The translations under genes were made by a program, and so were the position numbers. A stretch of DNA of 64,000 bases from Leptotrichia sp. oral taxon 218 (GTDB lineage Bacteria > Fusobacteriota > Fusobacteriia > Fusobacteriales > Leptotrichiaceae): the NCBI RefSeq assembly GCF_018128225.1, contig NZ_CP072377.1:682001-746000 (forward strand). Direction: 5' to 3'. Positions 6,966 to 16,376 of the stretch are shown here, piece after piece (positions within the stretch are counted from its first letter, which is position 1; the number at the start of each line of letters is the position of its first letter). Under the pieces are notes generated by a model. The model had not been told where the DNA came from. It saw only the letters and a program-made list of their open reading frames with translations, and ran no database searches.

Positions 6966-8997
6966 ATTGAGCGCTTTACTTGAATTGAAAGATAAGTTTA
7001 CTGATGTAGCAAAAAAGGCTGGAAGCTCATTAGGAACATTAAAAGATAAAGTTGGTGGTGTAACTGGAAAAATAAAAAAATCTTTTAGTGGAGTTCAGGG
7101 AGCATTGGCAACTGTTGGAGTTGGTATTGGAGCAGGTGCAGCAGTTAGTGTATTAAAATCTTCTGTTGAAGCTTATGCGAATTTAGAAGACCAAGTTAGA
7201 AGAAATAAGGCTATAATGGGGGCTACAGTACAACAAGAAAAGCAACTTATGCAACAAACAAGAGATTTGGGTAGATCAACTAAATTTACAGCTCAAGAAG
7301 TGGCTGAAGCACAAATGTATCAAGCTATGGCTGGTATGAAAACAAATGAAGTATTGGAAATGACACCTAAACTTTTAAAAATGTCAATTGCGGCTGGAAG
7401 TGATTTTGCTCAAACTTCTGATATAGTCACAGATAACCTGACAGCTTTTGGTATGTCGTTAAAACATTCTGATAGACTTATGGATGTAATGGTTGCAACA
7501 AGTAATAATGCAAATACCAATGTACAAATGTTAGGAGAGGCTTATAAATATGTTGCAGCAACTTCAAGAAATTTTGAGAGCTTTGAAGATGTAAATATCT
7601 TATTAGGAGTACTTGCGGATAATGGAATTAAGTCTGGTCAAGCTGGGCGTAATTTAGCAGGAATTTACAGAAGGTTGGCTAATCCATCGAAAGAAGTGGG
7701 AAATGCTTTAAAAGACTTAAATATTCAACTTTATGACCAGCAAGGACATTTTAGAGGATTAAAAGCATTATCTGATGATTTAAAAGTTGCTACTGCAGGT
7801 CTTACTGAGGAAGAAAGAAATAGATATTTGACAATGATTGCTGGTGGAGAAGGTATGAAAATACTGGCTTCTATTATGGGAACAACAGAAGAAAACTATA
7901 ACAAAGTCGCCAATGCTGTAAGAAATTCTAGTGGGGCAACGGATAAATTTGCTAATGATATGAGTAATACAACAGCTAACAAAATAGCACAATTTAAATC
8001 AGCGATAGATGATTTGAAAATATCGTTAGGAGAAGCATTCGCCCCAATAGCGACTAGGTGGATGGAAGACTTTATGACTAAAGTTGACGAATGGCAAAAA
8101 AGTGGGGCATTAAATCCTGATAAGTTAAAAGGTCAAGCAGAAGGTTTGGTAAAAACTGCAGAACTTGGGATGAGAGGATTTATTGCAGCTAAAGGTGCGT
8201 CTTTGGGTGCCTCACTTGGTTCAGCAATTGCACCTGGAGTAGGAACGGCGGTAGGTGCTGCAATTGGGGGAGCTATTGGATATTTTTCACCAGACATAGT
8301 AAAAAAACTTATAGAACCTAAAGACCCAAAAAAAGAAAAAGAAAAACAAGGAGCTATAGCTAGAGCTTTTACTCCTGGAGCAAGTCAATCTGGTTATAAT
8401 TCTGGCGATGGAAAGTTCCATTATATGGGGTATTCTGGTGTTAAAGTGCCTTCAATGGCAGAAGCGCAAAAAGAAGAATCAGCAAGAATTGCAAGGCAAA
8501 AAGAATATGATAGACGTTCCGCAGAAGCTTTGCAGAAAGTCTTGTTTGATATGAAATCCTTTGCAACAAATTTTGCACCAAAATATGGAATGCAACAACA
8601 AAATCAACCTGTTATTCAACAGGATAAAACATCACAACTGGCTGGTTTAATTTCGCAACTTGTAGCAAAACAACAAAATACGAATCCAATGCAGCCATTC
8701 GACACAAGTGCTATAACAAATGCTATTAGTACTGGATTAAGTCCTTTGAATAGTTTGCCCAGTCAGTTGAATTCTAGTTTAGCTACAATGCAACCACCAG
8801 TTCCACAACCAGTATCAATAGAACAGGTTATAAATCATAGTGCTAATGCACAGATAGCAGCACAATTGTCAAATATAACAATAAATGATACAGCAAAAAT
8901 TGAGAGCATAGCTAGACAGATAGCACAGAATGTTAGTCAAAATACATATAACACTATGATGTCAAATTTACAAGCTCAAATTCAAGCATCACAATAA
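6952..8997 (+). CDS. Tail tape measure protein (TP901/PhageMin type)
   Basis: A 681-residue protein. Residues 1-60 are a charged coil; residues about 80-330 carry the TP901-type tape measure core (R-D-L-G-R-S-T-K-F-T-A-Q-E-V-A-E near 105, A-G-S-D-F-A-Q-T near 145, and G-Q-A-G-R-N-L-A-G-I-Y-R-R-L near 230). Around 400-450 is a hydrophobic Gly/Ala-rich stretch with a predicted membrane-inserting character. The C-terminal third is Gln-rich. The length sets tail length, and the moderate size suggests a fairly short tail. The ATG at 6952 follows GGAGGTGG. Confidence 0.9.
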   Translation: MSEYKLSALLELKDKFTDVAKKAGSSLGTLKDKVGGVTGKIKKSFSGVQGALATVGVGIGAGAAVSVLKSSVEAYANLEDQVRRNKAIMGATVQQEKQLMQQTRDLGRSTKFTAQEVAEAQMYQAMAGMKTNEVLEMTPKLLKMSIAAGSDFAQTSDIVTDNLTAFGMSLKHSDRLMDVMVATSNNANTNVQMLGEAYKYVAATSRNFESFEDVNILLGVLADNGIKSGQAGRNLAGIYRRLANPSKEVGNALKDLNIQLYDQQGHFRGLKALSDDLKVATAGLTEEERNRYLTMIAGGEGMKILASIMGTTEENYNKVANAVRNSSGATDKFANDMSNTTANKIAQFKSAIDDLKISLGEAFAPIATRWMEDFMTKVDEWQKSGALNPDKLKGQAEGLVKTAELGMRGFIAAKGASLGASLGSAIAPGVGTAVGAAIGGAIGYFSPDIVKKLIEPKDPKKEKEKQGAIARAFTPGASQSGYNSGDGKFHYMGYSGVKVPSMAEAQKEESARIARQKEYDRRSAEALQKVLFDMKSFATNFAPKYGMQQQNQPVIQQDKTSQLAGLISQLVAKQQNTNPMQPFDTSAITNAISTGLSPLNSLPSQLNSSLATMQPPVPQPVSIEQVINHSANAQIAAQLSNITINDTAKIESIARQIAQNVSQNTYNTMMSNLQAQIQASQ

Positions 8998-9016
8998 TTA
9001 CGAAAGGAGTTTCAAT

Positions 9017-9574
9017 ATGAGATCAATATTTATGTTATTACACGATACAGAACCGTTTATTTTTGTGATTCCACCATCGGATTTCAAAATTACGAGCAGT
9101 CAAAACAGTGAAGTTGTAAAGATATTAGATGTTGGAGAAGTAGCATTAATAGGAGAAAAAAACATAAAAAAAGTCAATTTTTCTACATTTTTACCATCCA
9201 AAAAATCTAAATTTTTTAATTATTTGCTCAATTCTCATTCTCCGATGGCTGGAATAAAAAAACTGGAAAAATATAAAGATGATAAAGAAATTTTAACTTT
9301 GACAAGTGCTAATTATAATATTTATTTAAAGTGCTATATTGAACAACTAGAATATGAAATAGTTGAAAAAACTGGAGATATTGATATAACAATTGATTTG
9401 ATAGAAGCTGGGGAACAGACAACAATGATTGACGATGTTAATGCACTTTACGAGAGGTATACTGGAAAAACTTCACCGATAAAAGAGTATCAATTAGTAG
9501 AGAGATTTGAGGATTTGAAGAGTGAAATAAAAGGTAAAGTACAAGGTAAAATTAAAAGTTTGATAAAATCTTAG
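9017..9574 (+). CDS. Baseplate/tail tip protein (XkdP-position)
   Basis: A 185-residue protein between tape measure and hub. Its first 60 residues (beta strands with P-P-S-D-F-K-I-T and a V-A-L-I-G segment) resemble the N-terminal part of XkdP-type tail proteins, which usually end in a LysM domain. Here no LysM is visible; the C-terminus is a short Lys-rich coil. It probably links tube end and hub. Confidence 0.6.
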   Translation: MRSIFMLLHDTEPFIFVIPPSDFKITSSQNSEVVKILDVGEVALIGEKNIKKVNFSTFLPSKKSKFFNYLLNSHSPMAGIKKLEKYKDDKEILTLTSANYNIYLKCYIEQLEYEIVEKTGDIDITIDLIEAGEQTTMIDDVNALYERYTGKTSPIKEYQLVERFEDLKSEIKGKVQGKIKSLIKS

Positions 9575-9592
9575 AAAAGGAAATTAAAAAAA

Positions 9593-10636
9593 ATGCTAAA
9601 GATTGTTATAAACGATGAAGAACATATAAAAAAATTTGAAAGAATTGTTTGGAAGGGTGGAATACACGGAACTTCACGAACATTGGAAGTAGCATATTTA
9701 GATGATACTCAAATTACTAAATTAGGAGACAAAGTTGAATTTTATGTCGATGATGACAAATTATTTATTGGTAAAGTTTTTTCTGTGGAAGTTGTCGGAG
9801 AAAGTAAAGTTAAAACTTTTAGATGTTTTGATAACTCCATATATCTTAATAAAAACTTTTTTGTGAAAAATTTTAATAAGAAAAAGCCATCGCAAATATT
9901 AAAAGAAATTTGTGGAGAGTTAAAGTTGGAAGTTGGGAACATACCTGAAGACAAAGTGGATTGCACTTATCCAGCAGTTAATAAGAGCGGGTATCAAATA
10001 ATTTTGAATGCTTATACGATTCAGCATAGAAAAGATAAAAAAATATATTCTATTGTTAGTAACGATGGAAAAATAGAAGTTGTGGAACAAGGGAGTTTGG
10101 CAGATGTCATGCTAAACTCTGGGCAAGATATAAAAAGTTCTAAGTATGGTGAAGATCTTGAGCAAATGGTGAATCAAATTGTTATCTATAAAACTGAAAA
10201 AGAAAAACAACAAATAGTAGATAAAGTAGAAAATAAAGAAGACAAGGAAAAATACGGATTATTTCAAAAAGTAATGCAGTATGACAAGGATAGGGATAAT
10301 ATCAGCAATGCTAAAGAGATGTTGAAAAGTGTTGAAAAAACAGGAAATATCACTTGTCTTGGTAATGTTTTGATACAAAGCGGTTATTCAATAGGAATAC
10401 ACGAGCCACATACAAACCTTGTTGGCAGTTTTTTAGTAAAAAATGATACGCATACTTGGGAAAATGATATGTATTATTGTGATATAGAATTAACTTTTGA
10501 AAATGTGATGGATAAATCCGAATTTGAAGAAAAACCAAAATCGAAAAAATCACAAAGTAAAAAGAGTAAGAAAAACAAGAAAGGTGAGAAAAGTAAGACA
10601 AATGAGAAAAATAAGAAAAAGGTAGGTGCTAAATAA
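9593..10636 (+). CDS. Baseplate hub protein (XkdQ / late control D-like)
   Basis: A 347-residue protein in the hub position. Strand-rich sequence with F-Y-V-D-D-D-K-L-F-I-G-K-V-F (residues about 50-65) and K-P-S-Q-I-L-K-E-I-C (about 100) is typical of the gpD/gp27-like hub. The last 45 residues are an almost pure Lys/Ser/Asn tail, unusual and probably disordered. Hubs form the trimer on which the spike sits. Its stop codon overlaps the next start by one base (TAATG). Confidence 0.75.
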   Translation: MLKIVINDEEHIKKFERIVWKGGIHGTSRTLEVAYLDDTQITKLGDKVEFYVDDDKLFIGKVFSVEVVGESKVKTFRCFDNSIYLNKNFFVKNFNKKKPSQILKEICGELKLEVGNIPEDKVDCTYPAVNKSGYQIILNAYTIQHRKDKKIYSIVSNDGKIEVVEQGSLADVMLNSGQDIKSSKYGEDLEQMVNQIVIYKTEKEKQQIVDKVENKEDKEKYGLFQKVMQYDKDRDNISNAKEMLKSVEKTGNITCLGNVLIQSGYSIGIHEPHTNLVGSFLVKNDTHTWENDMYYCDIELTFENVMDKSEFEEKPKSKKSQSKKSKKNKKGEKSKTNEKNKKKVGAK

Positions 10637-11073
10637 TGAGCATGTTTGAAATACTTAACGATATGATTGATAACGGAGTGCAACAGCAATCCAACAATTT
10701 TATAAGAGCTAGTGTAACTAGTCCACCGCCTGAATTAAAAATAAAATTTGATAATGTGGAAATACCTTCAGAGCAGATTTACTGCTCTAATTTCTTATTA
10801 CCGCATTATCACAGAACTTATAAAATAGACGGTGTTATTGATGAAATAACTATTAATGCTACAACTCAAACAGCGATAGGAAATGGACCCGCTTCACACA
10901 CCCATGACCATTCGACAATTAAAGGTTCTGGAACTTATAAAAGTAGTAAAGATATATGGTTTGAAGACACTTTAAAAGTTGGAGATGAAGTTCTAGTCTT
11001 AGTGCTTGGTATAAATTATGTGGTAGTTAGTAAAATAGTGAAAATGCCAAGTGGTGCAATAGAAGGAGTGTAA
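10636..11073 (+). CDS. Baseplate protein, XkdR (DUF2577) family
   Basis: A 145-residue protein with features of DUF2577/XkdR: N-terminal helix, a Q-I-Y-C-S-N-F-L-L-P-H-Y-H-R-T segment near 50-60, a His-rich T-H-D-H-S element near 95, and a beta C-terminus ending I-V-K-M-P. In PBSX-like phages this gene lies between hub and the gp25-like wedge protein and likely forms part of the central spike/OB-fold assembly. The His cluster could hold a metal ion, as in membrane-piercing spike tips; that is inference. Confidence 0.7.
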   Translation: MSMFEILNDMIDNGVQQQSNNFIRASVTSPPPELKIKFDNVEIPSEQIYCSNFLLPHYHRTYKIDGVIDEITINATTQTAIGNGPASHTHDHSTIKGSGTYKSSKDIWFEDTLKVGDEVLVLVLGINYVVVSKIVKMPSGAIEGV

Positions 11074-11075
11074 AT

Positions 11076-11507
11076 ATGGATTTTGAAGAATTATTTTTGA
11101 GTCAAAATACAGAAAAAGAAAAAAAAGAATTACCCCCTTTTACAGAGTATGCAATTAATTTAGATACATTAGAGCCATTGAAAAACGGCGATAGACTTGT
11201 TGAATTAAATGGAAATGAAGCACTCAAAGTATGGATATTTAAGGCACTTAAAACTAAAAGAAATTTTTACGAAATACATTCGGATAGTTATGGAAATGAT
11301 TTAGATGTACATATTGGTACGGTTTATCAGGAAAGTATAAAAAATGCTTTAATTATTTCGGAAATTAAAGATTGTTTATTAGTTAATCCGTATATTTTGG
11401 ACTGCTATAATTTTGAATTAAACTACAACAATGATGATAATAATTTAAAAGTCTCTTTTAATGTTTCTACCGTTTATGGAGAAAGTGAGGTGTTATACAG
11501 TGAATAA
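11076..11507 (+). CDS. Baseplate wedge protein, XkdS (DUF2634, gp25-like)
   Basis: A 143-residue protein matching XkdS/DUF2634 in order, size and content: an acidic N-terminus, G-N-E-A-L-K-V-W-I-F-K-A-L-K-T-K-R near 50, then beta strands. gp25-like proteins join the baseplate wedges to the sheath and start sheath polymerisation. It overlaps the baseplate J gene by eight bases. Confidence 0.75.
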   Translation: MDFEELFLSQNTEKEKKELPPFTEYAINLDTLEPLKNGDRLVELNGNEALKVWIFKALKTKRNFYEIHSDSYGNDLDVHIGTVYQESIKNALIISEIKDCLLVNPYILDCYNFELNYNNDDNNLKVSFNVSTVYGESEVLYSE

Positions 11508-12564
11508 AATAGAAGCAAGGAATAAGTTTTTATCTAATTTGGAAAATAATTTTTCTAAAATAGAAGGAACATTTAATTTTGACATTGCAAGTGCTTACGG
11601 AATAGAAGCTGAAGCAATATATAAATTGCTAGAATTTTGGGTTAAGCAAACTTTTATTGATACCGCAACAGAAGATGAATTTATAGATTATCATGCGATG
11701 CTTTTCGGAGTGACGAGAAAGCAGGGAACCAAAGCAAGAGGAGAAATATTAATAACTGGGAAAGCTGATACTACAATATCTGCAGGATCAATAGTATTAA
11801 AAACGGACAGCACAAAATACAAGCTGCTTTATGATACGACTATAGCTTTTAACGGAAAAGCAGTTGCGGAAGTGGAGTGCTTGCAAACAGGAGAGGTTGG
11901 GAACTGTGCTATAGGTGAGATAGTAAATTTTGAAATAGCTAACGCCGACATCTTTACAGTGACTAATGAAAAAGCTTTTACAAACGGTTATGAAGAGGAA
12001 CCTAATGACAGTTTAATATCTAGAGCGAAGGAAAGAATATTAAAACCAGCACATAGTGGAAATATTTATGATTATGAGAAATGGGCAAAAGAAATAGACG
12101 GAGTCGGTAAAGTGTTAGTTGAACCACTATGGAATGGAAACGGAACAGTAAGAGTTAGAATCTCGAATTACAATAATACATTAGCTGATAATGAGCTGAT
12201 ACAGAAGGTAAAAAGAAGGATAGAGCAGATTGACGGTAGACCAATCGGAGCCAATGTTACAGTAACAAGTTTCGACAGTAAGAATATTGCTATATCTGTA
12301 AGCGTTATTTTAAGTTCAGGAATAAAGTTAAATACCGTATCGGATCTAATTAGTTCAAAAATAAAGCAGATGATAAAAGATAATTCGGCGCTATACACTT
12401 TAAACAGTAAGGAAATTTTATCAATTAACAGAATTGAAAAAATAGTTTTATCTATTAATGGAGTTGAAGACTGCAAAGTCCTGATAAACAATGACAGCAG
12501 AAACATAACTGTAGATAGCAATGAAATATTAATAGTGACTGGGGTTGTTATCAATGAACAGTAA
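11500..12564 (+). CDS. Baseplate J-like wedge protein (XkdT)
   Basis: A 354-residue protein with baseplate-J features: R-K-Q-G-T-K-A-R-G-E-I-L-I-T-G-K-A-D near 75-90, a G-E-V-G-N-C-A-I-G-E-I loop near 140, and E-E-P-N-D-S-L-I-S-R-A-K-E-R near 165-180. J proteins (gp6 homologues) form the wedge ring that rearranges on contraction. The GTG at 11500 is chosen because GAGGTG (11487-11492) is well spaced for it; an in-frame ATG at 11461 lies deep inside the previous gene. Confidence 0.85.
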   Translation: MNKIEARNKFLSNLENNFSKIEGTFNFDIASAYGIEAEAIYKLLEFWVKQTFIDTATEDEFIDYHAMLFGVTRKQGTKARGEILITGKADTTISAGSIVLKTDSTKYKLLYDTTIAFNGKAVAEVECLQTGEVGNCAIGEIVNFEIANADIFTVTNEKAFTNGYEEEPNDSLISRAKERILKPAHSGNIYDYEKWAKEIDGVGKVLVEPLWNGNGTVRVRISNYNNTLADNELIQKVKRRIEQIDGRPIGANVTVTSFDSKNIAISVSVILSSGIKLNTVSDLISSKIKQMIKDNSALYTLNSKEILSINRIEKIVLSINGVEDCKVLINNDSRNITVDSNEILIVTGVVINEQ

Positions 12565-13102
12565 AATAAAAGTAATTTCCAAAGTTGCAAGAAATAGCTT
12601 ACAAGTTGATTTAATAAAAAGTTTAATAATAGAGGCTCAAAAAATAAAAAATGATATTGAGAAATACAAGGAGTTTATTTTTTTAAACTTTTTTAACGAA
12701 GAACAGATTCTGAAATATGAAAAATTTATGAATCTGGAAGCAGATTCAAGGTTGAATTTACAGGACAGAAGAGAGAGAATTTTGTTCCGTCTGTTATCTA
12801 AAAGAATATTTTCTCTCGATAACTTAAAAGAACAGGCTAGAATATTTACAAATGGGGAAATTGAAGTAACAGAAGTATTTAACGAATACTATTTTATTAT
12901 AAGATTTACAAGTATTTATGGAATACCACCCAATTTAAATAATTTTATCAATTTTATAGAACTGAATAAGCCTGCCCATCTGGGCTACAAAATAGTTTAC
13001 AGCTACATGACTTGGGATGAATTTGACAGATATAACAAGACATGGGATGCTTGGGATAGTTTAAATTTAAATTGGGATGATAGAGAAAAATATAAGGAGT
13101 AG
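12554..13102 (+). CDS. Baseplate protein, XkdU (DUF2313, gp48-like)
   Basis: A 182-residue protein directly after the J gene with the DUF2313/YmfQ pattern: R-x-x-R-I-L-F-R-L-L-S near 75, and a C-terminal Trp-rich M-T-W-D-E-F-D...T-W-D-A-W-D-S-L...N-W-D-D ending. It marks the tip of the wedge where the tail fibre attaches. The ATG at 12554 overlaps the previous gene by 11 bases; GGGGT just upstream supports it. Confidence 0.75.
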   Translation: MNSKIKVISKVARNSLQVDLIKSLIIEAQKIKNDIEKYKEFIFLNFFNEEQILKYEKFMNLEADSRLNLQDRRERILFRLLSKRIFSLDNLKEQARIFTNGEIEVTEVFNEYYFIIRFTSIYGIPPNLNNFINFIELNKPAHLGYKIVYSYMTWDEFDRYNKTWDAWDSLNLNWDDREKYKE

Positions 13103-13112
13103 GAGGTAAAAA

Positions 13113-14063
13113 ATGCCAGCACAGAAAAAAACAAGTTTAGGACTTAATCAATGGATAGGGAGTGAATATCCTAAAAGAATTGATTTTGTTGAAGACAATA
13201 AAATAATAGATGACGAATTAATTAAGAGAGTGAAATATACAGATGTAGCAACGGAAACGAAAGAAGGAATAGCTCGAATACATTCACTAGATACTGTTGA
13301 AAATCAGTCAAATGAATTGCAAAATATGGTTGCAAAGAATTTACAATCACAGATTTCAGATTTTATAAAAACTCTTAATAACGATGAAATACTGACAGCA
13401 AAATCATTAGTAAAATATTTAAGTAAATTGTTGAAACCGGCAACGGAAAATACCTTTGGACTAATTGATTATCAAACAATTAAACAAGTGTCACCTAAGC
13501 CTGATTTAACACCGTATGTACCGTTCTCGAAAGGATATAGAGTGAAAGATAATACAACAGAGTTTGTAAGAAGCAATGGAGTTGATTTATGGAGTGCAAG
13601 GCATCATTATATGTTTGATGAAGCTGGAAATTATGTTGGATGTTATCATCTAAATGGTGGTCGTGCATATTACAAAGTACTGAATAGAAACGGTGGTAAT
13701 TGGAATGAAATTATGGATAATCACGATATGGCTGCACGAGATAATCGTATGAATGCGATAGATGGAAATGTAAATGCGGCACGTGGAAGAGCTGATGATG
13801 CTTGGAATAGGACACAAGATTTGTATAATTTGAGAAATGGAGATAATAATGACAAATGGGTTAATTACATCAGAGAAATTAGATTAGCTGGTTATGCAGT
13901 AAGGGATTTAGGTAGTGCAAATAATGCAGGCGAAATAAATGGATATGTTGTGACTGGTTTAATTAATCACGACGGTCACGATGTTGGTGGAGGAGATTAT
14001 TTACAAATAAGAGCTTTGCAATTTTACAGAAATGGAAATTGGGTTAACGCATATTTTGCATAG
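13113..14063 (+). CDS. Tail fibre / receptor-binding protein
   Basis: A 316-residue protein after the last baseplate gene. The first ~120 residues look like a conserved adaptor (K-T-S-L-G-L-N-Q-W start) with a helical stalk, residues about 120-200 are beta-rich, and the C-terminus is rich in Asn, Gly and Tyr with N-D-G-H-D-like loops, as in tips that bind surface glycans. Short for a fibre; host range would be decided here. No collagen-like repeats or peptidase motif are visible. Confidence 0.75.
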   Translation: MPAQKKTSLGLNQWIGSEYPKRIDFVEDNKIIDDELIKRVKYTDVATETKEGIARIHSLDTVENQSNELQNMVAKNLQSQISDFIKTLNNDEILTAKSLVKYLSKLLKPATENTFGLIDYQTIKQVSPKPDLTPYVPFSKGYRVKDNTTEFVRSNGVDLWSARHHYMFDEAGNYVGCYHLNGGRAYYKVLNRNGGNWNEIMDNHDMAARDNRMNAIDGNVNAARGRADDAWNRTQDLYNLRNGDNNDKWVNYIREIRLAGYAVRDLGSANNAGEINGYVVTGLINHDGHDVGGGDYLQIRALQFYRNGNWVNAYFA

Positions 14064-14076
14064 AAAGGAATTAAAA

Positions 14077-14805
14077 ATGAAAAAATTTATAGTAGACAGA
14101 ATAGAAATAAAAGAAACTGAAACAGGACAAAAATATATTGATATTTATGATGCAAACAATAAAAATTGGTACGAAGAACAAAAAGATTTTAAAGCAGGCA
14201 CATTAAAAGTGATGTATAACAAAGATACAAGATTAGTTTTAAGTAAAAATAAAGATATATCAATGTTGGCACCGACAATGGTTGGAGACGTTGTCGAAGA
14301 AATCGAAAGTGATGACATTTTTATAAATCCATATCAGCATTTTGTTGATGGAAAATTAGTTGAATTACAAACATATGAAAAAATAGAAAATGGTAAAGTT
14401 GTGTTTAATAGAGAAAAAAGAATAGAAGAACTAAAAAAAAAACTCTATGACTTGAGAATAGAATATTCGGAACACCCTTTTGAAGTTGAAATAGATGGAC
14501 AAAAATATTTGCAAAACAATAGGGATTTAGATCAATCAAATTTAACAAGAATTGTCGTAATGTGCCAAGCATTGAAGAAAACAACTTTTGAAAATTGGAA
14601 ATTTTATACAAAGGAAAATAGTGAGAAATATGTAAATTTAACTATACAGGACATGATGAAAATGGCGAACATAATGCAAGAACAGACTACTAAATCAATG
14701 GCTGCAGAAACATTTTTGACTCATCGTTTGGAAAATCTAACTGACGAGGAATTAAAAAAATACAATGCAAAAGAAGAGTATGAAAAAGCATATAAAAATA
14801 TGTAG
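14077..14805 (+). CDS. Tail fibre-associated protein (DUF4376-like)
   Basis: A 242-residue protein coded right after the fibre gene, with a beta-rich N-terminus and a helical C-terminal half. The segment I-E-E-L-K-K-K-L-Y-D-L-R...I-D-G-Q-K-Y-L-Q-N-N-R-D-L-D (about 120-160) resembles DUF4376 domains, common in fibre-assembly or fibre-tip accessory proteins. The ATG at 14077 is chosen for its AAAGGAA site; an in-frame ATG at 14032 overlaps the fibre gene and lacks one. Confidence 0.6.
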   Translation: MKKFIVDRIEIKETETGQKYIDIYDANNKNWYEEQKDFKAGTLKVMYNKDTRLVLSKNKDISMLAPTMVGDVVEEIESDDIFINPYQHFVDGKLVELQTYEKIENGKVVFNREKRIEELKKKLYDLRIEYSEHPFEVEIDGQKYLQNNRDLDQSNLTRIVVMCQALKKTTFENWKFYTKENSEKYVNLTIQDMMKMANIMQEQTTKSMAAETFLTHRLENLTDEELKKYNAKEEYEKAYKNM

Positions 14806-14816
14806 AGGGAGAAATT

Positions 14817-15305
14817 ATGGAATTAGAAAAAGACAAACTATATATATGTTTTCACAAACCTAAACATCTTGTGGGACATTTAATAGCATTGTGGACACTT
14901 GGAAGATATTCACACGCCGAATTTATTTACAATAATCAAGTATTTTTATCTAATCCTGGAGGAGTAAGAACACAAAAATTTAAATATTTGAAAAATATGG
15001 ATATTTATGAGTTAGATAGTAATATTGATGCGAAAGATATTATTGAGTTTTTTAAAACAGCACAAGGCAAAGGATACGACTATCTAGGAATTTTAGGACA
15101 GTTTTTTTATGCTAATAAGGTACAAGATGACGATAGATATTTTTGCAGTGAGTTTTGTTTAAATGCAATAGATTATGCTTTACAGTTCACCTTGACATAT
15201 AAATTGAAATCGTTAAAGGACAGGGTTGGCTATCAGTTCAGTCCAGTCAAATTATACAAATATTTAAAAGATATGGAATTAATTAAAGAAAAGGAAGTGG
15301 CATAG
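14817..15305 (+). CDS. Phage NlpC/P60-like (permuted papain-fold, YiiX-type) protein
   Basis: A 162-residue protein with the circularly permuted NlpC/P60 pattern: histidine first in Y-S-H33-A-E-F, then cysteine in Y-F-C110-S-E-F-C114 and a downstream hydrophobic C-terminus. A G-K-G-Y-D-Y-L-G-I-L-G segment near 84-94 is also typical. Members act as cysteine peptidases, amidases or acyl hydrolases on lipids or peptidoglycan. It opens the lysis cassette, abutting the muramidase gene, so a cell-wall or membrane target is likely, but the true substrate is not shown. Confidence 0.6.
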   Translation: MELEKDKLYICFHKPKHLVGHLIALWTLGRYSHAEFIYNNQVFLSNPGGVRTQKFKYLKNMDIYELDSNIDAKDIIEFFKTAQGKGYDYLGILGQFFYANKVQDDDRYFCSEFCLNAIDYALQFTLTYKLKSLKDRVGYQFSPVKLYKYLKDMELIKEKEVA

Positions 15306-15833
15306 ATGAACGACAGATTTAACAAATTTTTAGATTATATTTTTAAAGTTGAAGGCGGTTATACTAATGATAAAAACGATAAAGGCGGAGCAACAAATTT
15401 TGGAATAACACACGAAGATGCTAAAACATATCTAGGGTATATAGGAGATATGAGGAAATTTAAAAAATCAGATGCTGAAAAGATTTATGAAAAAATATAC
15501 TACAAGGGGAATCATCTTGACAAAATAGTAAGTGATAAAATAGCTCTTTCAATTTTTGACTGGATTGTAAATAGTGGAAAAACAGGAAAGAAGAAAGCTC
15601 AGATTGTAGCAAATAAATTTGGTTCAAATTTAACTGTAGATGGAATAATTGGACCCAAGACAGTTGAAGCTATTAATAAAATAAATCCTGAAACTTTTTT
15701 GAAAGAATATCATGAAATGCAAAGAAATTTTTATAAATATTTAGTAAGTAAGGATAAAACACAACAAGATTTTTTGACTGGATGGTTGAATCGTGTTGAT
15801 AGAAAAGAAAAATATTTAAAGGAGATGATATAA
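15306..15833 (+). CDS. Endolysin, GH108 N-acetylmuramidase
   Basis: A 175-residue protein with the GH108 start F-x-x-I-F-K-V-E16-G-G-Y, where the Glu in the EGGY motif is the catalytic acid, followed by D-K-G-G-A-T-N-F-G-I-T. The C-terminal half (from about 80) fits the PG_binding_3 domain usually paired with GH108 (D-W-x-V-N-S-G and V-D-G-I-I-G-P-K-T near 85-120). It would cut the glycan strand between MurNAc and GlcNAc at lysis. There is no signal peptide, so it should need a holin. Confidence 0.9.
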   Translation: MNDRFNKFLDYIFKVEGGYTNDKNDKGGATNFGITHEDAKTYLGYIGDMRKFKKSDAEKIYEKIYYKGNHLDKIVSDKIALSIFDWIVNSGKTGKKKAQIVANKFGSNLTVDGIIGPKTVEAINKINPETFLKEYHEMQRNFYKYLVSKDKTQQDFLTGWLNRVDRKEKYLKEMI

Positions 15834-16376
15834 ATGAAAGTAATATTGAATGTAGGACATGGTGGAGTGAAAAGAGATCCAGGAGCGTGTGGAAATGGTT
15901 TTGAGGAACACGCTTGGAATAAGGATTTTGTGGAAAACTATGTAAAAAAAGAATGTGAAAATCAAGGTGTAGAGTATGTTGTAGTTTATCAAGAATACTA
16001 TTCTACTTTGCCACAAAAGATAAATGGACTTGCAAATAAAGGAGATGTGACACTATCATTTCATTTAAATGCAGCTGATAAAACAGCTTCAGGTGCTGAA
16101 ATGTTATATTGGCACAACTCAAAAAGGAGTAAGGAACTTGCGGAATTTTTACAGGAAGCTAATATTAAAGCAACGCATTTGAAAGATAGAAAAATCTTGC
16201 CTCGTAATTACGAAGACAGAGGGGCAACTCTTTTGAGAAAAACTTCAACGCCTTGTGTCATAGTTGAAAGCGGATTTATAACAAATTCAGAAGACATGGA
16301 AAAATTGGAAGCAACCAAAAAGGAGCTTGCAAAATATTATGTAGCGGCAGTAAAGAATTATTGGAAAAACAATTAA
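15834..16376 (+). CDS. Endolysin, N-acetylmuramoyl-L-alanine amidase (Amidase_3)
   Basis: A 180-residue, single-domain zinc amidase. Zinc ligand candidates are H9 (N-V-G-H-G-G), E24 or E25 and H77 (S-F-H-L-N-A); the catalytic Glu is E144 (V-I-V-E-S-G-F). It cleaves the bond between MurNAc and the stem peptide. It begins directly at the base after the muramidase stop, so the phage carries two separate lysins with different cut sites side by side. Confidence 0.9.
   Translation: MKVILNVGHGGVKRDPGACGNGFEEHAWNKDFVENYVKKECENQGVEYVVVYQEYYSTLPQKINGLANKGDVTLSFHLNAADKTASGAEMLYWHNSKRSKELAEFLQEANIKATHLKDRKILPRNYEDRGATLLRKTSTPCVIVESGFITNSEDMEKLEATKKELAKYYVAAVKNYWKNN

Noticed and set aside
12168-12590. 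A 140-codon - strand frame with hydrophobic runs
   Set aside because: Antisense of the baseplate J gene, with no ribosome binding site and no neighbours on that strand.
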